Positions 28,506 to 51,117 of a stretch of 64,000 nucleotides of DNA are shown here, piece by piece (the stretch's first letter is position 1; the number at the start of each line of letters is the position of its first letter). The notes beneath the pieces were generated by a model. The model was not told the DNA's origin, searched no databases, and was given only the letters and a program-made list of their open reading frames with translations. A program made the translations under genes and the position numbers. The stretch is from NCBI GenBank assembly GCA_963693365.1, contig CAVNZM010000012.1, forward strand, positions 8,556,001 to 8,620,000, written 5' to 3'. Source of the DNA: Amoebidium appalachense. Lineage: Eukaryota > Ichthyosporea.

Positions 28506-29530
28506 GGGGAAGAGGGGGAGGGGGAGGGCACTATTCTTTTTATTTACTTTCCCAACCTCCAACGCAGGTGGAACTAAGTCCCAGGCTTTACTGGTACTTT
28601 TTGAAAATTAGCGGTATATTTATTTCCGAAGACAGTGTAATTTCCTGCCCTGTGATAAATGATTTAAAATTCGACTTCAAAACGCGTTCGCGTCCTGTCA
28701 CGCCCCACGTACAAGAGTATACGGTGATTGTCCCCCGATCCACCAAGAGCTAATCAAAACGCTTGTCTCGGACACACGCAGCACACATGGCACGCACATG
28801 TACATGAGTGCACTGGCAAGTCACGTGCTTCTCTGTTGTGGGCATGCAGTTATTTTTCTGTGCTCGGACAAAACCTTATACGTATGTACACGCTAGCACC
28901 ATAGCTGTACTTACAATCTTTGTTGATGCTAAATAGGTCTCACGGACAAGGCGCACACAGGGCACTATTATTAACATTGCAAGTTCGATGGAATGTCCGA
29001 TGACAAACCCGGCCATGCATGTGGGTGTGTGGTGGCATATGCATGGTGCTCGACTCCACGTATGCATACTAGTTGACTGGTTGAAATTCATATGGCTCAT
29101 ACTTTGCATAGGCTAAATATACGAAGCTTCGATATATACGGCTGAAGCCCTGCTGAAAACGCACATCATCCTGGATGAAGCTCTCATTCTCTGCTGGAAA
29201 TCAAGCGTGTGGGCCTCTGCGGGATCGCGCGACGGCGGGTTACAGTATTACTCAAGCATGACGTCATAATGGAAGGCTGTGATTGGTCAATTGTCCGCGC
29301 CAAAAGTAATAGTTGCCCTTCCCTATAGCGCGCGGCGCCGACAGCCCAACTCTCAGCTCGAGTCAACAGTCTAGCTGCTCAACAGTGTGACAAGGAACTT
29401 CTGGAAGAAAAGTTTTTGGCTCCTTGGGAATCAGAACTTGGGCTGTGCAAGTGTCTGTGTCTACATCTCCGTAAGAACGGAGGGGCACCATCAAACACCA
29501 TGTTGCTAAAAAGCGGTGCACGTGCCGGCC
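26764..29530. other. Divergent intergenic region, transglutaminase / F-box gene
   Basis: About 2.8 kb separating minus-strand and plus-strand start codons, so it should hold both promoters. A CCAAT box (GCCAATCAG) lies about 120 bases upstream of the transglutaminase start. The centre is AT-rich ordinary DNA with a GC palindrome near 28048-28068 and a poly-G run at 28473-28504. No gene is supported inside. Confidence 0.6.
29259..29291 (+). promoter_or_regulatory. CRE-like and CCAAT boxes upstream of F-box gene
   Basis: A perfect palindromic TGACGTCA lies at 29259-29266 and an inverted CCAAT box (ATTGGTCAAT) at 29282-29291, about 240-270 bases upstream of the proposed start codon and just before a GC-rich GCGCGCGGCGCCG patch. 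This is a plausible core-promoter neighbourhood. No TATA box seen. Confidence 0.5.
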
Positions 29531-30319
29531 ATGGATCCATGGGCGCAAGGCTGGTAAGTGTATACGTCCTTTTTCGGGTCCCCCCTCCTCCCCCCCCCCC
29601 CCCCCCCCCCTCCCCCTCCTCCTCCTCTCCCTCCTTTGAGAGTGATTTGCAGCCGCAAGCTGAAAAGAGCTGTTTGTGCGCGCGTTTGATTAGTTTGTGG
29701 CACATGTTCATTCGGTCTGCTACATATCGGCTGTCTATCTCCCAGCCCAAAGAGGCACGTTACACACACATGCACCCCCACTTGCATCACTACACCTCCT
29801 CGCGCCTATCATCATCCCTCCACTCTCCCCACTTTCATTATGATTCTCTGCATTTCATGATGTTTTGGTTTCTCAGTTTAACAGCACCGCACATTTCCTT
29901 CAACATATACACTTTCTTCGTTCATGCACGTGCAGCTGTCGAGAGGCAGGCGGACGGGAAACACGGGAACTTGATACGCAAACGCTGCAAACATGGCGAC
30001 CACGTGAACATTTACGGACGAGCACACACATGCGTAGATCCACTAATGTATGCATGCACACACACGAACACTCACAGCGCCGTGCACATGCACGTGCAGA
30101 TGCGCACACATAACCACGTGACCGTCTCAAACCTAATATTATAGTTTAGGAGAGCAGGCACATATACGGTTTCCACGCCCACGCCCACGCCGAGCTACAC
30201 ACGCACGCACGCACGCACACACATATGCGTGCACGCATAAGCACGCGGTCAGGCACACTGCTTGCATGCACACACATGCACGCACTCACGCACGCACGCA
30301 CGCACGCGCACACACACAG

Positions 30320-30357
<38 letters not shown>

Positions 30358-32372
30358 GCACGCGCACAAGCGCAAGCACTGCCTGTAAGTACCTGGAGAG
30401 GCAGACTAAGCATGTAAGCAACACATGAGCTCGCGATGTGCTCCTCCCTTGCGACAGAAGGGGAATTTGCACACGGTGGCATTTGGACACCCTGAAGGCT
30501 TGATCTGACAAACAAACCCGCCCCAGACCACAGCCCCCTGCTTATCCTTCCCCCCGAGCTTGTCACATACATCATCCGGTTTCTGCCGTGGGCCGACTGC
30601 AAGAACTTTTCGCTGGTCTGCCGCCGCTTCTGCGCCCTCGCTCTGTCCCCCCATGCCGGCCTCGTGAAACTACACATCCCACGGTTCAAATTGGACGCAC
30701 GTGGAACCGTAAGTAATCCAAGTTCCGAAGGTGGAGGAGCTCAAAGCATCCGGGGAGGCGGTCGGTTCAGTGCGAGTGCATATGCGGGGTACGGAACGGA
30801 TAGCGAATTCAAGCAGCGACGCACTGTCTTCACTACCGCAAGTGCTCGCATCACTGCCAAATGTGGGTGAACTGCACGTGCAATGGGGTGGTTCTTTTTT
30901 GGACGACGAGTTTTGGGCAGAGGTGTTTGTGTTGGTCGTCACGGCACTCGAAAACAAACTGCGGGAAGTCAACGTTAAATTTGGCGACTACAGCAGGGAT
31001 AATTGTATCTCGGTGCATTGCCTCCATATGGGAGCATTGCACACGGCTGGAAAAAGTCGACATCTCCTGCAAAGAGGCTTCGGATTTTCCAACGCTGCAG
31101 CCAAGGGCAAGCATCAAACAACTGGCAATCGATTCAAGAAACAATGAGATCCTGCAGTGGATGATACAGGCGTGTCCGAACGTCGTGCGGGTAAAAACCT
31201 TGTGTATTTTGGGCCTCGTGCACACCATGTCGGTTTTGCAAGCGTACACAAACCTTACCCACCTAAGTGTAACTGCATACCATAGGGCCGTAGGGACATT
31301 TAGGGAGATCGTCTATCTCCCAAATTTGGAAGTTTTCAAAATCACGGCAGACCAGCCACTGGATGTAAGTGTGTTGGCGTCGTGTTCGCGATTGAGTGAT
31401 GTTTCCATTGAGTGTAACGGACTGCCCGCAGGCCTACCGAAGTTCGAATCGCAGCGACTGGAGTCGATTGAGATAATTCACGGTGCCTATATGCTGCGCA
31501 TGCAGATGGGCGATTTTTCTTTTCTTTCCGGGCAGGCAACCACACTAAAGAGGCTTAGGCTTGTGCAGGCGCAGGTGAGCCTCTATTCCCTCGCCATGTT
31601 CACAGCACTCACATCACTTGTGCTTGAGCGCTGCGTCTGTGAGTCAGTTGATAGCCCGGTGGGGGACATCAAAGTCAGCCTAGACCCACACCCCCACCTC
31701 CGGCACCTAGAAATCCACGATTTATACTCTGGTGAAGTGGGGAAGCTGGTTGGTGTTCATGCCTCCAAGGACCACACACACCTACGGTCTGTAGAGTTGA
31801 GCTGGTTGCCTCGGTTGCGCGAGGTGGAGTTTCTGGCACGTTGCCTGTTACTGCAAAGATTGGCGATCATAGAATGCGTCGACCTAGACATGCACACAGT
31901 AGACCTGCCACCATCCCTCGCCGAGCTTTGCTTCGACAGTGTGGGGGGCACGGTTCTCCCTCGATTGGCCAACTGCCCATCCCTCCGCCGAATCGGCATT
32001 ACTTGTTGCGACTCGTTGAATTCTCTCGGAGGTGGCCCCGTTCATGCGCCGGCGGTAACCAACGTCACGATCGAAGGTTGTCACAAATTGACAGACATCC
32101 GTCTGCTTGCACAAATGCCCGCCCTTCCAATGCTCAACCTTCGCCATTTGAGTAGAGTGCGCGATTTGGCCTGTTTCGTTGGCCACCCCAAGCTGCAGCA
32201 AGTGGATGTGTTTTTGCCCGACGTCAGTCTCCTGCCCCTTACCAACACGTGCCCCAACATCACAAGCGGATCCGTCGGCTTCACTCACAGGCGGGGCTAC
32301 CCACCAAGTCCAGTGGCACAGCAGGAAGAGCGCATTGCCGCACTGGAAAGGGCACTCCGCGAGAGAAAATAG
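29531..32372 (+). CDS. F-box / leucine-rich-repeat protein, 617 aa (two 22-nt introns)
   Basis: Predicted substrate-recognition subunit of an SCF ubiquitin ligase. Model: exons 29531-29553, 30498-30708, 30731-31012, 31035-32372, totalling 618 codons. The F-box starts at LPPELVTYIIRFLPWADC and continues to FSLVCRRFCALAL. It is followed by about sixteen degenerate leucine-rich repeats, for example CTRLEKVDIS, YTNLTHLSVT, LPNLEVFKIT, TALTSLVLE, CPSLRRIGITCC, and a short charged helix EERIAALERALRERK at the end. Reading frame changes at 30709-30730 and 31013-31034 are each repaired by removing a 22-nt GT...AG segment; the first has a GTAAGT donor. Exon 1 (MDPWAQG) is inferred only from frame compatibility, a good ATG context and a GTAAGT donor, so the 5' end is less sure. 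Alternatives are one-base frameshifts in a decaying gene, but the long intact last exon argues against that. Confidence 0.82.
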
Positions 32373-32386
32373 CGGCCTCTAAAGGG

Positions 32387-32433
<47 letters not shown>

Positions 32434-32642
32434 CCCTGCTCAATATGCGTGCTCTTTGCGCTTGCGCTTTCTTGCTAAATCTGCAATGTGTTAATTGTCG
32501 TATATTTCTGCCTTGCACTTGGTAACTTGTTGAATTTCCTCTTACACCTTCTCTCCCACCAACTACGGAAACACATTATACAAACACACAAGTTATCCCC
32601 CCCTCCCCCCCCCCCCCCCTTCTCCCCCCTTCCTCTCACCCC

Positions 32643-32673
<31 letters not shown>

Positions 32674-32979
32674 AAAAAAAAAAAAGTCTATGGAAGACCC
32701 CTCTTCATCTTCCCCTGGCAGTGGCTGGAGGTAGTTGAATGCAGGAATCATAGTATGTTTGCACTCGATGACCAAGTTCGGTTTTGTTCACTGGTAGTGA
32801 TCCTCTTGTACGGCCACATACAGTTCAATCACAAACATTCTCTCTGTATCGTTTGCATTAATCCCCCCCCCCCACCCCCCACCCACCCAAAGACACACGC
32901 ATACATAACCGCATCCGCAATCCCACACACCCACACACTCATCCCCACACAAACACAAGCACCCACACACACACTGAGT

Positions 32980-33038
<59 letters not shown>

Positions 33039-33119
33039 TCACTCACTCACTCACTCACACTCACACACATGCACACATACACACACACAGACACTCACGC
33101 ACTCAACGCGCACACACAT

Positions 33120-33232
<113 letters not shown>

Positions 33233-33386
33233 GCAAACACAAACACCACACACCACACATGCATTGTTTTTTGTTTTTTTCATAGAGCTCATACAAAAGT
33301 CTTTCCGAGCGGTTTTTTCTGTCTTTTGTTGATTCGTACACAACCTCGAAAAAAATATACATGAATGAAGGGGCACACGCCCGAGT

Positions 33387-33426
<40 letters not shown>

Positions 33427-34029
33427 ACATGTCACATGATATATGATATCTAGGGAGAGGGAGGGGAGGAAGAAGAGATGGTTGTTTAGAGGGGGGGGGG
33501 GGGGGGGGGGGGAAGCGAGAGCATTCATGTGCGAGCACTCTTCCCGCACATGCGCGTGCACACTTCACAAACACACGTCTACACACATGCGCGCACGCGC
33601 GCCAGCGCACACACGCACACGCACACGCACACGCACACACATGCACACACACACACACATTCATATTCACACAAACACAAACAAACCACGGCAAACACAC
33701 AGACATCCCCCTCCCCCCTCCCTCCCCCCCCCCCCCCCCACACACACACACACACATGCACACATAAATATACACACGCACGTGCGCGCGCACATACGCA
33801 CGCCTGGACACGCACACACACGTTCTTGCCCCCCTCCCCCCCCCCCCCCCCCCCCCCTCAATATTTCCTTTTTCCTCCCCCTTCCTCTCTCCCTGTTTTT
33901 GTGTCTGTCTCTGTATCTCATTTTCACAGAGAAAGACTTGTTCACTCACTCAGCCACGTGCACAACATACGCACGCACGCACACACACACACACACACAC
34001 ACATGCTCACACACACATGCTCACACATG

Positions 34030-34062
<33 letters not shown>

Positions 34063-34249
34063 ACCTGCAAAAACACGTAGATGTGTTCACATGGCTGCCC
34101 CCTGTCACACACAGGCACATAACCGCAAGGGCGCCTTTCCTTCCGCGCGCGCACGGCCGCATGCGCATTCGCGCGCACTCACCAACACACACACATACAC
34201 ATTCAGTCACGTGCACCCACACCCACACACGCATAGACAGACACACAAA

Positions 34250-34369
<120 letters not shown>

Positions 34370-34945
34370 CGACATACCTATTGCCTACTCACACGTGGCA
34401 CCTATTTAATTTACACACACTGTGTCACACTGACACCCACAGGATGTACTCTGGCCCTTACGGCACTACCAGTACGGATGGGCCAGCCGGCATGACGTCA
34501 GCTCGAGGGCAAACCGTCGCAACGGTTTCATCCTCTTCCCCTGCCGAGGCCTTCCCATTTGGCCTTTATCTTTCATATCTCCTATCGTTTTCTTTTTTTA
34601 TTCATTTTGTCCTTAGACTTTGCCTTTCCTTTTTTAATATGATATACGTGTGAGGGAGGGACGCCACAAAAGAAGAAAAGGGGGCCGGGAGAAGGAGGGG
34701 GGGGGGGGGGGGGGGGGGGAGAGGGGGGGGGGGGGGTATAGTCTCAGGGTTGTGGTTGGTGCTTTGGTGCTCCTATTTGTTTTCAAGCTCCAAAGTTCTT
34801 GTTTGGTTGGGTGGCTGGATTTTGGCTGTCCGTTCTGGATCAGAATTTGTTGCTTGCTCAAACACATGACATACAAAATAGAAACTGACACTATTCATTG
34901 GTTGATGTTCTGTTGTTAAAATTAAGAAAAATATTTATTGGACAG

Positions 34946-35018
34946 CCAATAGGTAAGGAGTTTTTGTAGCGATGAGGAGTTATGGCAAACATTGCTACAA
35001 AAACTCCTTACCTATTGG
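34946..35018. repeat. Perfect 25-bp inverted repeat with 23-base loop
   Basis: The arm at 34946-34970 (beginning CCAATAGGTAAGGAG) is an exact reverse complement of 34994-35018. It sits in ordinary-complexity intergenic sequence, so it is not a by-product of microsatellites. It could form a stable hairpin in RNA or a cruciform in DNA. Confidence 0.95.
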
Positions 35019-36378
35019 CGAACATGAATTTAAAGCTGGCCCTTTTCTTTCCGTGTATTTGTTGATGATACTATAGCAATATAATGCATGTTCTTTTTCA
35101 GTATCAGGTTCACTACCTTTACATTGGCATAAAATTAGAAAGCTCTGCTGAATAATGGTTGTGAAGATAGAGGACGTTTTTTTTATTGTTTGTTTTTTTA
35201 TGGGGAATGGGGGGGGGGGGGGGGGGGGGGGGGGGAGGCTGGGGCATACAGAAGAGATGTATAATTCAACGGTTACGATGTGTGTACACATGTGCTACGT
35301 TGTGAATGAAACATCATACTTCCGAGTTCGAATATTACCAAAAGGGTTGACTAGCAAATATCAATATCATCTTTCGATTATCATACGGAAAGCCCGTTTT
35401 CACAGGAGGAACTCTCTCCTCGATCGCTCCAAACGCAGGCATACATATGTGCGCACCCACACACACATGGCAGTGCCCAATTGGAGGAAGGGAGGGAGGG
35501 AGGGGGTGGGAGGGGGGGGGGGGGGGGGGGGGGGGAGGGGGGGCTGAGTGTGTTGCGGTACAGATGTCTGTGATGGCTAGTCTGTGATGTATGTGTATCG
35601 GCGAGTCTTTGACATTGCCTTCCTATCTCTGCCCACGCGTCACTGCGTGTGGATGGGTGGGTTTAGGGTTGGCTACACCATCAGCCTGCGGCATGTGCGT
35701 GGCGGGTGGAGTAATGTGTATGCGTGTGCCGTGTATCACTGAGTGTGTCACAAGTTGCGTGCATGCGCATAGAGGCTTACAAGGCAAACAGAAGTTGAAG
35801 GTTGATCAAGAGAGGTGTGTTGCAGTGTGTGACTAATAAGTTGGTAATGTGCTGGCTTGCGTGCAGGTGTCACAGTGTGGGCGAATGCATTCATGCTACG
35901 ACGCATATGATGGGGGAGTCGAAGGGTATGTGCACGTCTCTAGATCTGTGCATATACTTGGTAGCAATGTTTGCGATGGGGTTGTGGGAATCAATTCAGA
36001 GAGGGCTTGGCGCCGAGCTAGGGTGCCACTGGCAGAAAGAGTGGGTAGGAGAGATGCCCGTGTCGCAGCGGCGGCCCCTCAAGGAGAATGTAAGGACGAT
36101 TTGTGCTTCGGGGGTGGGGTGGGGGGTGGGAGGGGGAGGGGAGGGGGGGGGGGGGGGGGGGGGGCGGTTGCTAAGTCAGTCAGACGCAAATTTATGGACA
36201 GAACATAAAAGGAATTGATGAAGATGTAAGAAGAGATTGAAGATGTGCCGTGACTTGCCAAAAAGAAAAATTAATAGCAGCTTCCATGAAAAGAATGTGG
36301 CAAGACCTTTTGAACCAAGCGGGAGAAACTGAAGAAAAAAAGTGGATTCACCTAGTTTCTGGTTGGGAGAGAGAAGGT

Positions 36379-36409
<31 letters not shown>

Positions 36410-36733
36410 GGGGGGAGGGGGGGGAAGCCCTGGGGGCGGAGGGTGGGGGAGGAGGGGAGGGGGAGGGGGGAGGGGAAGGGGGGGATCCGAAGGGCGGAGG
36501 GGCGGGGGGATTCCATGCGCACCTCAGATAATGGCATAGTATTACTCTTTCAACCTCCAATATAAAAATATGAAAAAGTGACACCGTCAGCAAGAGCCTT
36601 GAATCATGGCAAAACCGTGTGTTGGAGTAAATTTCAAGAGGGGGTCGGGCCCCAGTGGGAGAGGGCAAAAACGGGGGGGGGGGAGGGGGGCGGGACCCGG
36701 TTTAATGTTCGTTGAAGGTCACGGTGGGAAAGA

Positions 36734-36765
<32 letters not shown>

Positions 36766-36786
36766 GGGGGGGGGGGAGGGGGGGAA

Positions 36787-36817
<31 letters not shown>

Positions 36818-37420
36818 AGGGGCGAGCTCAGGGTGGTCAGTAACTGGACAAATAGCCAGTCACCGTACTGTTGTGAAATGCCACACACAACATGCATGCT
36901 TTTATGTGTGCTTATTTACATGCGTGTCTGGTCACATGTGTGATACTGTCACAGTGACGGAGATGGTCGCGCGATCCCGGAGACGGTGAGCTAAGCGGCA
37001 GAGAAACGGATCAATTTCAAACCGTTTTGGGGTAACCGTTGGGCCGGAAAGGAAGGGGGAGGGGGGAGGGAGGAGGGAAGAGCGTGAGGGGGAGGCGGTG
37101 GGGCGGGGGAGGGGGGGGGGGGGGGGGGGAGGGAAGGGAGGGGGAGGGGGGGGGGGGGGGGGGGGGGGATAATGGAGCCAGAGTACTAGTGGCGATTCGA
37201 TTCGTCGGGAACAGTCTATTCAATGCCATTGGTGACCTTCGGAAGGGACCGTGGTTTTTTTTGTTTTTTCTTTTTTAAAAGTTTTTAAAGGCTTTATTAT
37301 ACCTCACTGTGATTCGGAAGATTGGTCCTCAAGTAAGGCTGCCGGTATTAAATGGAAATCGCTACAGATACCGTCCGCTTCCATAATAATTAAGAACTTG
37401 AACTCCTCGAAAAATCTGGT

Positions 37421-37455
<35 letters not shown>

Positions 37456-37639
37456 GGGGGGTGGGGGGGGTGACCTTACTGGCGGCGGGGGCGGGGCGGG
37501 GCGCGGGGTGGGGGGGGGGGGGGGGGAGGGGGGCGGGGGGAGGGGGGAAGGGGAGGGGAAGGGGGGTCCGGGCCCGGTTGGAGGGGGGCGGGGGAGGGGG
37601 GAGGGGAGGGGAAGGGGGGTCCGGGCCCGGTTGGAGGGG

Positions 37640-37679
<40 letters not shown>

Positions 37680-38903
37680 CGGCGGGAACATACCCGATAA
37701 TACCAATTGCAAAGTGCTGCAAACCCCCAACCTAGCAGGCAAAAGAGGAGCTACTTTACTAACAAAACCTATGACCACCAGTGGCACGTGGAAAAGAGTA
37801 TACCGAGTGGAGACGCTTCAGGCCAACATGATCCATAATTATAAATTAATTGATTTAATTGGTTGATTATGCATGATCCAGCATGAATTTCTCTTCCGTG
37901 GGTCCCCCATTCATGAACGATTAAGACCATGCCGACATCTGGCCGAGGGAGCATGAACGTATTTTTTCTTAAAAGGAATAGAGGCTAATATTTGGGTTGC
38001 CGCAGGCTTGAAGTCTTAATAGCGGTGAACATGTACAATAGCGTTCGATATCTGTGGTATTAAGCAGTACTTACTTGCTACAAGACAACAGAAGCAACTT
38101 AGCGAATCTCTCAAGGGGTACCGGCAGAATCCTTGGGGGCTGTGTTGGCCCCGGGGTAGATTTCTTTCTTCCGCCGGGTGGATTTCTTTCTTCCACTGGG
38201 TGGATTTGCGTCAGGAGTACCGAAGCCACACTGCAAACCAACGAAGAGAGTCAGCTGATGGGGGCCGGGTGTAAGGGGGGAGGAATTTGGACTCCGATGT
38301 GGGGAAAATCGGGGGGGGGGGGGGGGGGGGAGGGAGGCGCTGGAGAGAGAGAGAGCATGAGCCGGGCCCTGCTTGCCAGAGGAGAAGGAAAAGTTTGGGC
38401 TGGGGGCCGCAGTAACGGGGATTGCAATTTTCATTTAGGAGGGTTGACTGAAATCATCACCGGGTAACTCGTTAGATGCGTTGCAAGCTGTACTACTTAT
38501 AAGAAGGTAAGAAAACCTAATTTAGCATGCCCGGTGCCTAGGAGCGGAAGGGCTAAAATACTAGACTGGAGGTATAGAGGTTCATGTGACGGTCGGAAAA
38601 TGCAAAGGTTTGTATGAAGTACAGGCATAGGAGGACCGCATGGTTAGTAGAAGGTGTAGATCATCTAGAAGGCCGTTTAGAAGGTTTAGAATTCTTCAAA
38701 GTGTAAGCTTTTCTGATATAGGAGGCTCATACATGATGATTACAAGATAAAGCCTTATGATTTGTATAGAGATTTCCCGGCACTCTGCAGACACAAAACG
38801 AACACTCGGGAAGAGCTCGAGGAGGATTAAATATTTGCTGAAAATTTGAGGAATGGGAGTGGGTGAGGTGTGCATGCGTACGGTAGAGCCCATGCACAAG
38901 GGG

Positions 38904-38950
<47 letters not shown>

Positions 38951-39057
38951 CGGTCTCGACCGAGGCACTTGCTAAGCTGTGTGTGACGCTGGTGCGCGCG
39001 TGATGTGTGTACACGTGTGCATGTGTGGTGTCACAGTGCACGTTTGCAATGTGTGTG

Positions 39058-39260
39058 TGTGTACACGTGTGTGTGTGTGTGTACATGTGTGTGTGTGTGT
39101 ACACGTGTGTGTGTGTGTGTACACGTGTGTGTGTGTGTGTACACGTGTGTGTGTGTGTGTACACGTGTGTGTGGTGTACACGTGTGTGTGTGTGTGTACA
39201 CGTGTGTGTGTGTGTACACGTGTGTGTGTGTGTGTACGCGTGTGTGTGTGTGTGTACACG
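39058..39260. repeat. TG minisatellite with repeated CACGTG cores
   Basis: A tandem array with a period of about 18-20 bases: TG repeats punctuated by TACACGTGT. About nine CACGTG hexamers are present. Confidence 0.85.
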
Positions 39261-39614
39261 TGTGTGTGTATGTGTGTGTGCGCGCGCCACGGTGTCTGTG
39301 CGTGTGTGTGTGTGCAGTGCGCGTGCGTGTGCATGTGTGTGTGCGTGCATGTGCGCGTGTGTGTGCCGTGTGTGTGTGTGTGTGTGTGCGTGTGTGTGTG
39401 TGTGTGCGTGCATGTGCGCGTGTGTGTGCTGTGCGTGTGTGTGTGTGTGCGTGTGTGTGTGTGTGTGGGGGGGGGGGGTCATTCAGGACATGTCAATAAG
39501 TATTACAACATGGTGCCCCGGTGATTGTGATGGGTGGATTGCACGTGAGAGCTATTAGCCCCTCGAGGAGCAACAGTAATTGCGTGATTTGCGGCTCGAT
39601 TTGGGGGAGAGGGT

Positions 39615-39650
<36 letters not shown>

Positions 39651-40098
39651 GGTTTGGTTGGTTGGTTGTGATAAATTGTAGTGTCAGGCTTTCCATTTGG
39701 TTTCCTTCCTTTAGTTCCAGGTGTGGTCTTTGATGCACTTACACAGCAACACGACACATGAAACCGACCGGTTCAACTTGGTTGATTTGTGTGACCTCAC
39801 AGAGGTTTCCGGTTTCTGGGCCCTGTCCAGCCGGCTCGGACTGATATGGGTTTATACACACGCACGTAAAGATAGGGCAACACGTTACTAATATTAGCGA
39901 ATGGGGCACCAGAATCCTCGAGAAAGGTCCGGTCCAATAAGAACCACCTAGCCTTAATCATGCCACAACAATTATCTTCTGAGTCTCCAACCCCCCCATG
40001 CACACAGTGCACAAACCACCCGTAGCCGACACCTACAATACATGCTAAACTGAGACCTTCAGTCTTAACAGGGAGATGCAAGTCACGAGCAATATCAC

Positions 40099-40152
<54 letters not shown>

Positions 40153-40337
40153 ACCACACACACACACACCCACACACCACGGAAAAGGGAAAAAAAAACA
40201 AACCAAAAAAAGAGAGAAAAAGAAAAGGCCCCAAGTGGCTACAAAGGGGAGAAACCAACTCACAAACTTTCGGGGGAAGGAAATCATCTACCACTCCAAA
40301 AAAAAAAAGGCAAAAACCCAAATGCCAGCACCGGCGC

Positions 40338-40422
40338 CCACTCAGCGTTCCGTCATATCTTCTATAGCGGTGATGAGCACTGGTATTCTAATTTAGGCAG
40401 CACCATCACGTCCCTCCCCATC
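40338..40422 (-). pseudogene. Duplicated fragment of the BCCIP last exon
   Basis: About 85 bases that repeat 40535-40622, the end of the BCCIP coding sequence and its stop. A one-base deletion (CCTAAATTAG versus CCTAAAAATAG on the sense strand) breaks the reading frame. It lies just downstream of the functional exon in the same orientation. Confidence 0.85.
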
Positions 40423-40539
40423 AAAAACTGAAAGGTCGACCCGACACAAAAGTAAAAACAAACATCCAAAGAGGCAAAAAAAACAAATAAACCAGCACAC
40501 AGAAAAAAAAAGTGCAAAAGTTCAAAGTGCGGTGCTCAC

Positions 40540-50923
<10,384 letters not shown>

Positions 50924-51117
50924 CCTGTATACCGTTATAGCGCTGTATATAATATTACGTGGGTATAAAAATCAATTACTTGGAGAAACAGAAGGGGAGT
51001 GTGTGCAGAAACAGACCGTGGTGCAGGCTGTCACATGTACATGCCCATGAACGAAGCTGTGAACGTTGTAAATATTTCACAAAAATGCAATTTTGCCGAA
51101 GATAGTTTTGAGCTGAA

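Noticed and set aside
29416-30144. 242-codon plus-strand frame overlapping the F-box gene's first exon
   Set aside because: It reads through the GTAAGT donor into C-rich and CA-rich intron sequence, and it is out of phase with the F-box exon.
30476-30497. A third 22-nt GT...AG segment just before F-box exon 2
   Set aside because: Treating it as an intron does not lead to an ATG in frame. The acceptor it shares is better used by the longer first intron. GT...AG pairs at a given spacing are common by chance.
34381-34653. Plus-strand frame starting MYSGPYGTT after a CACAG acceptor-like site
   Set aside because: The peptide degenerates into a hydrophobic low-complexity tail, and no neighbouring exon on this strand could be linked to it.
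39058-39260. Regularly spaced repeats considered as a CRISPR-like array
   Set aside because: The units are TG microsatellite with no unique spacers, and the genome is eukaryotic.
39797-40321. Minus-strand frame of 174 codons containing a glycine run
   Set aside because: It crosses the poly-C tract, and the non-repetitive part has no recognisable family or splice sites.
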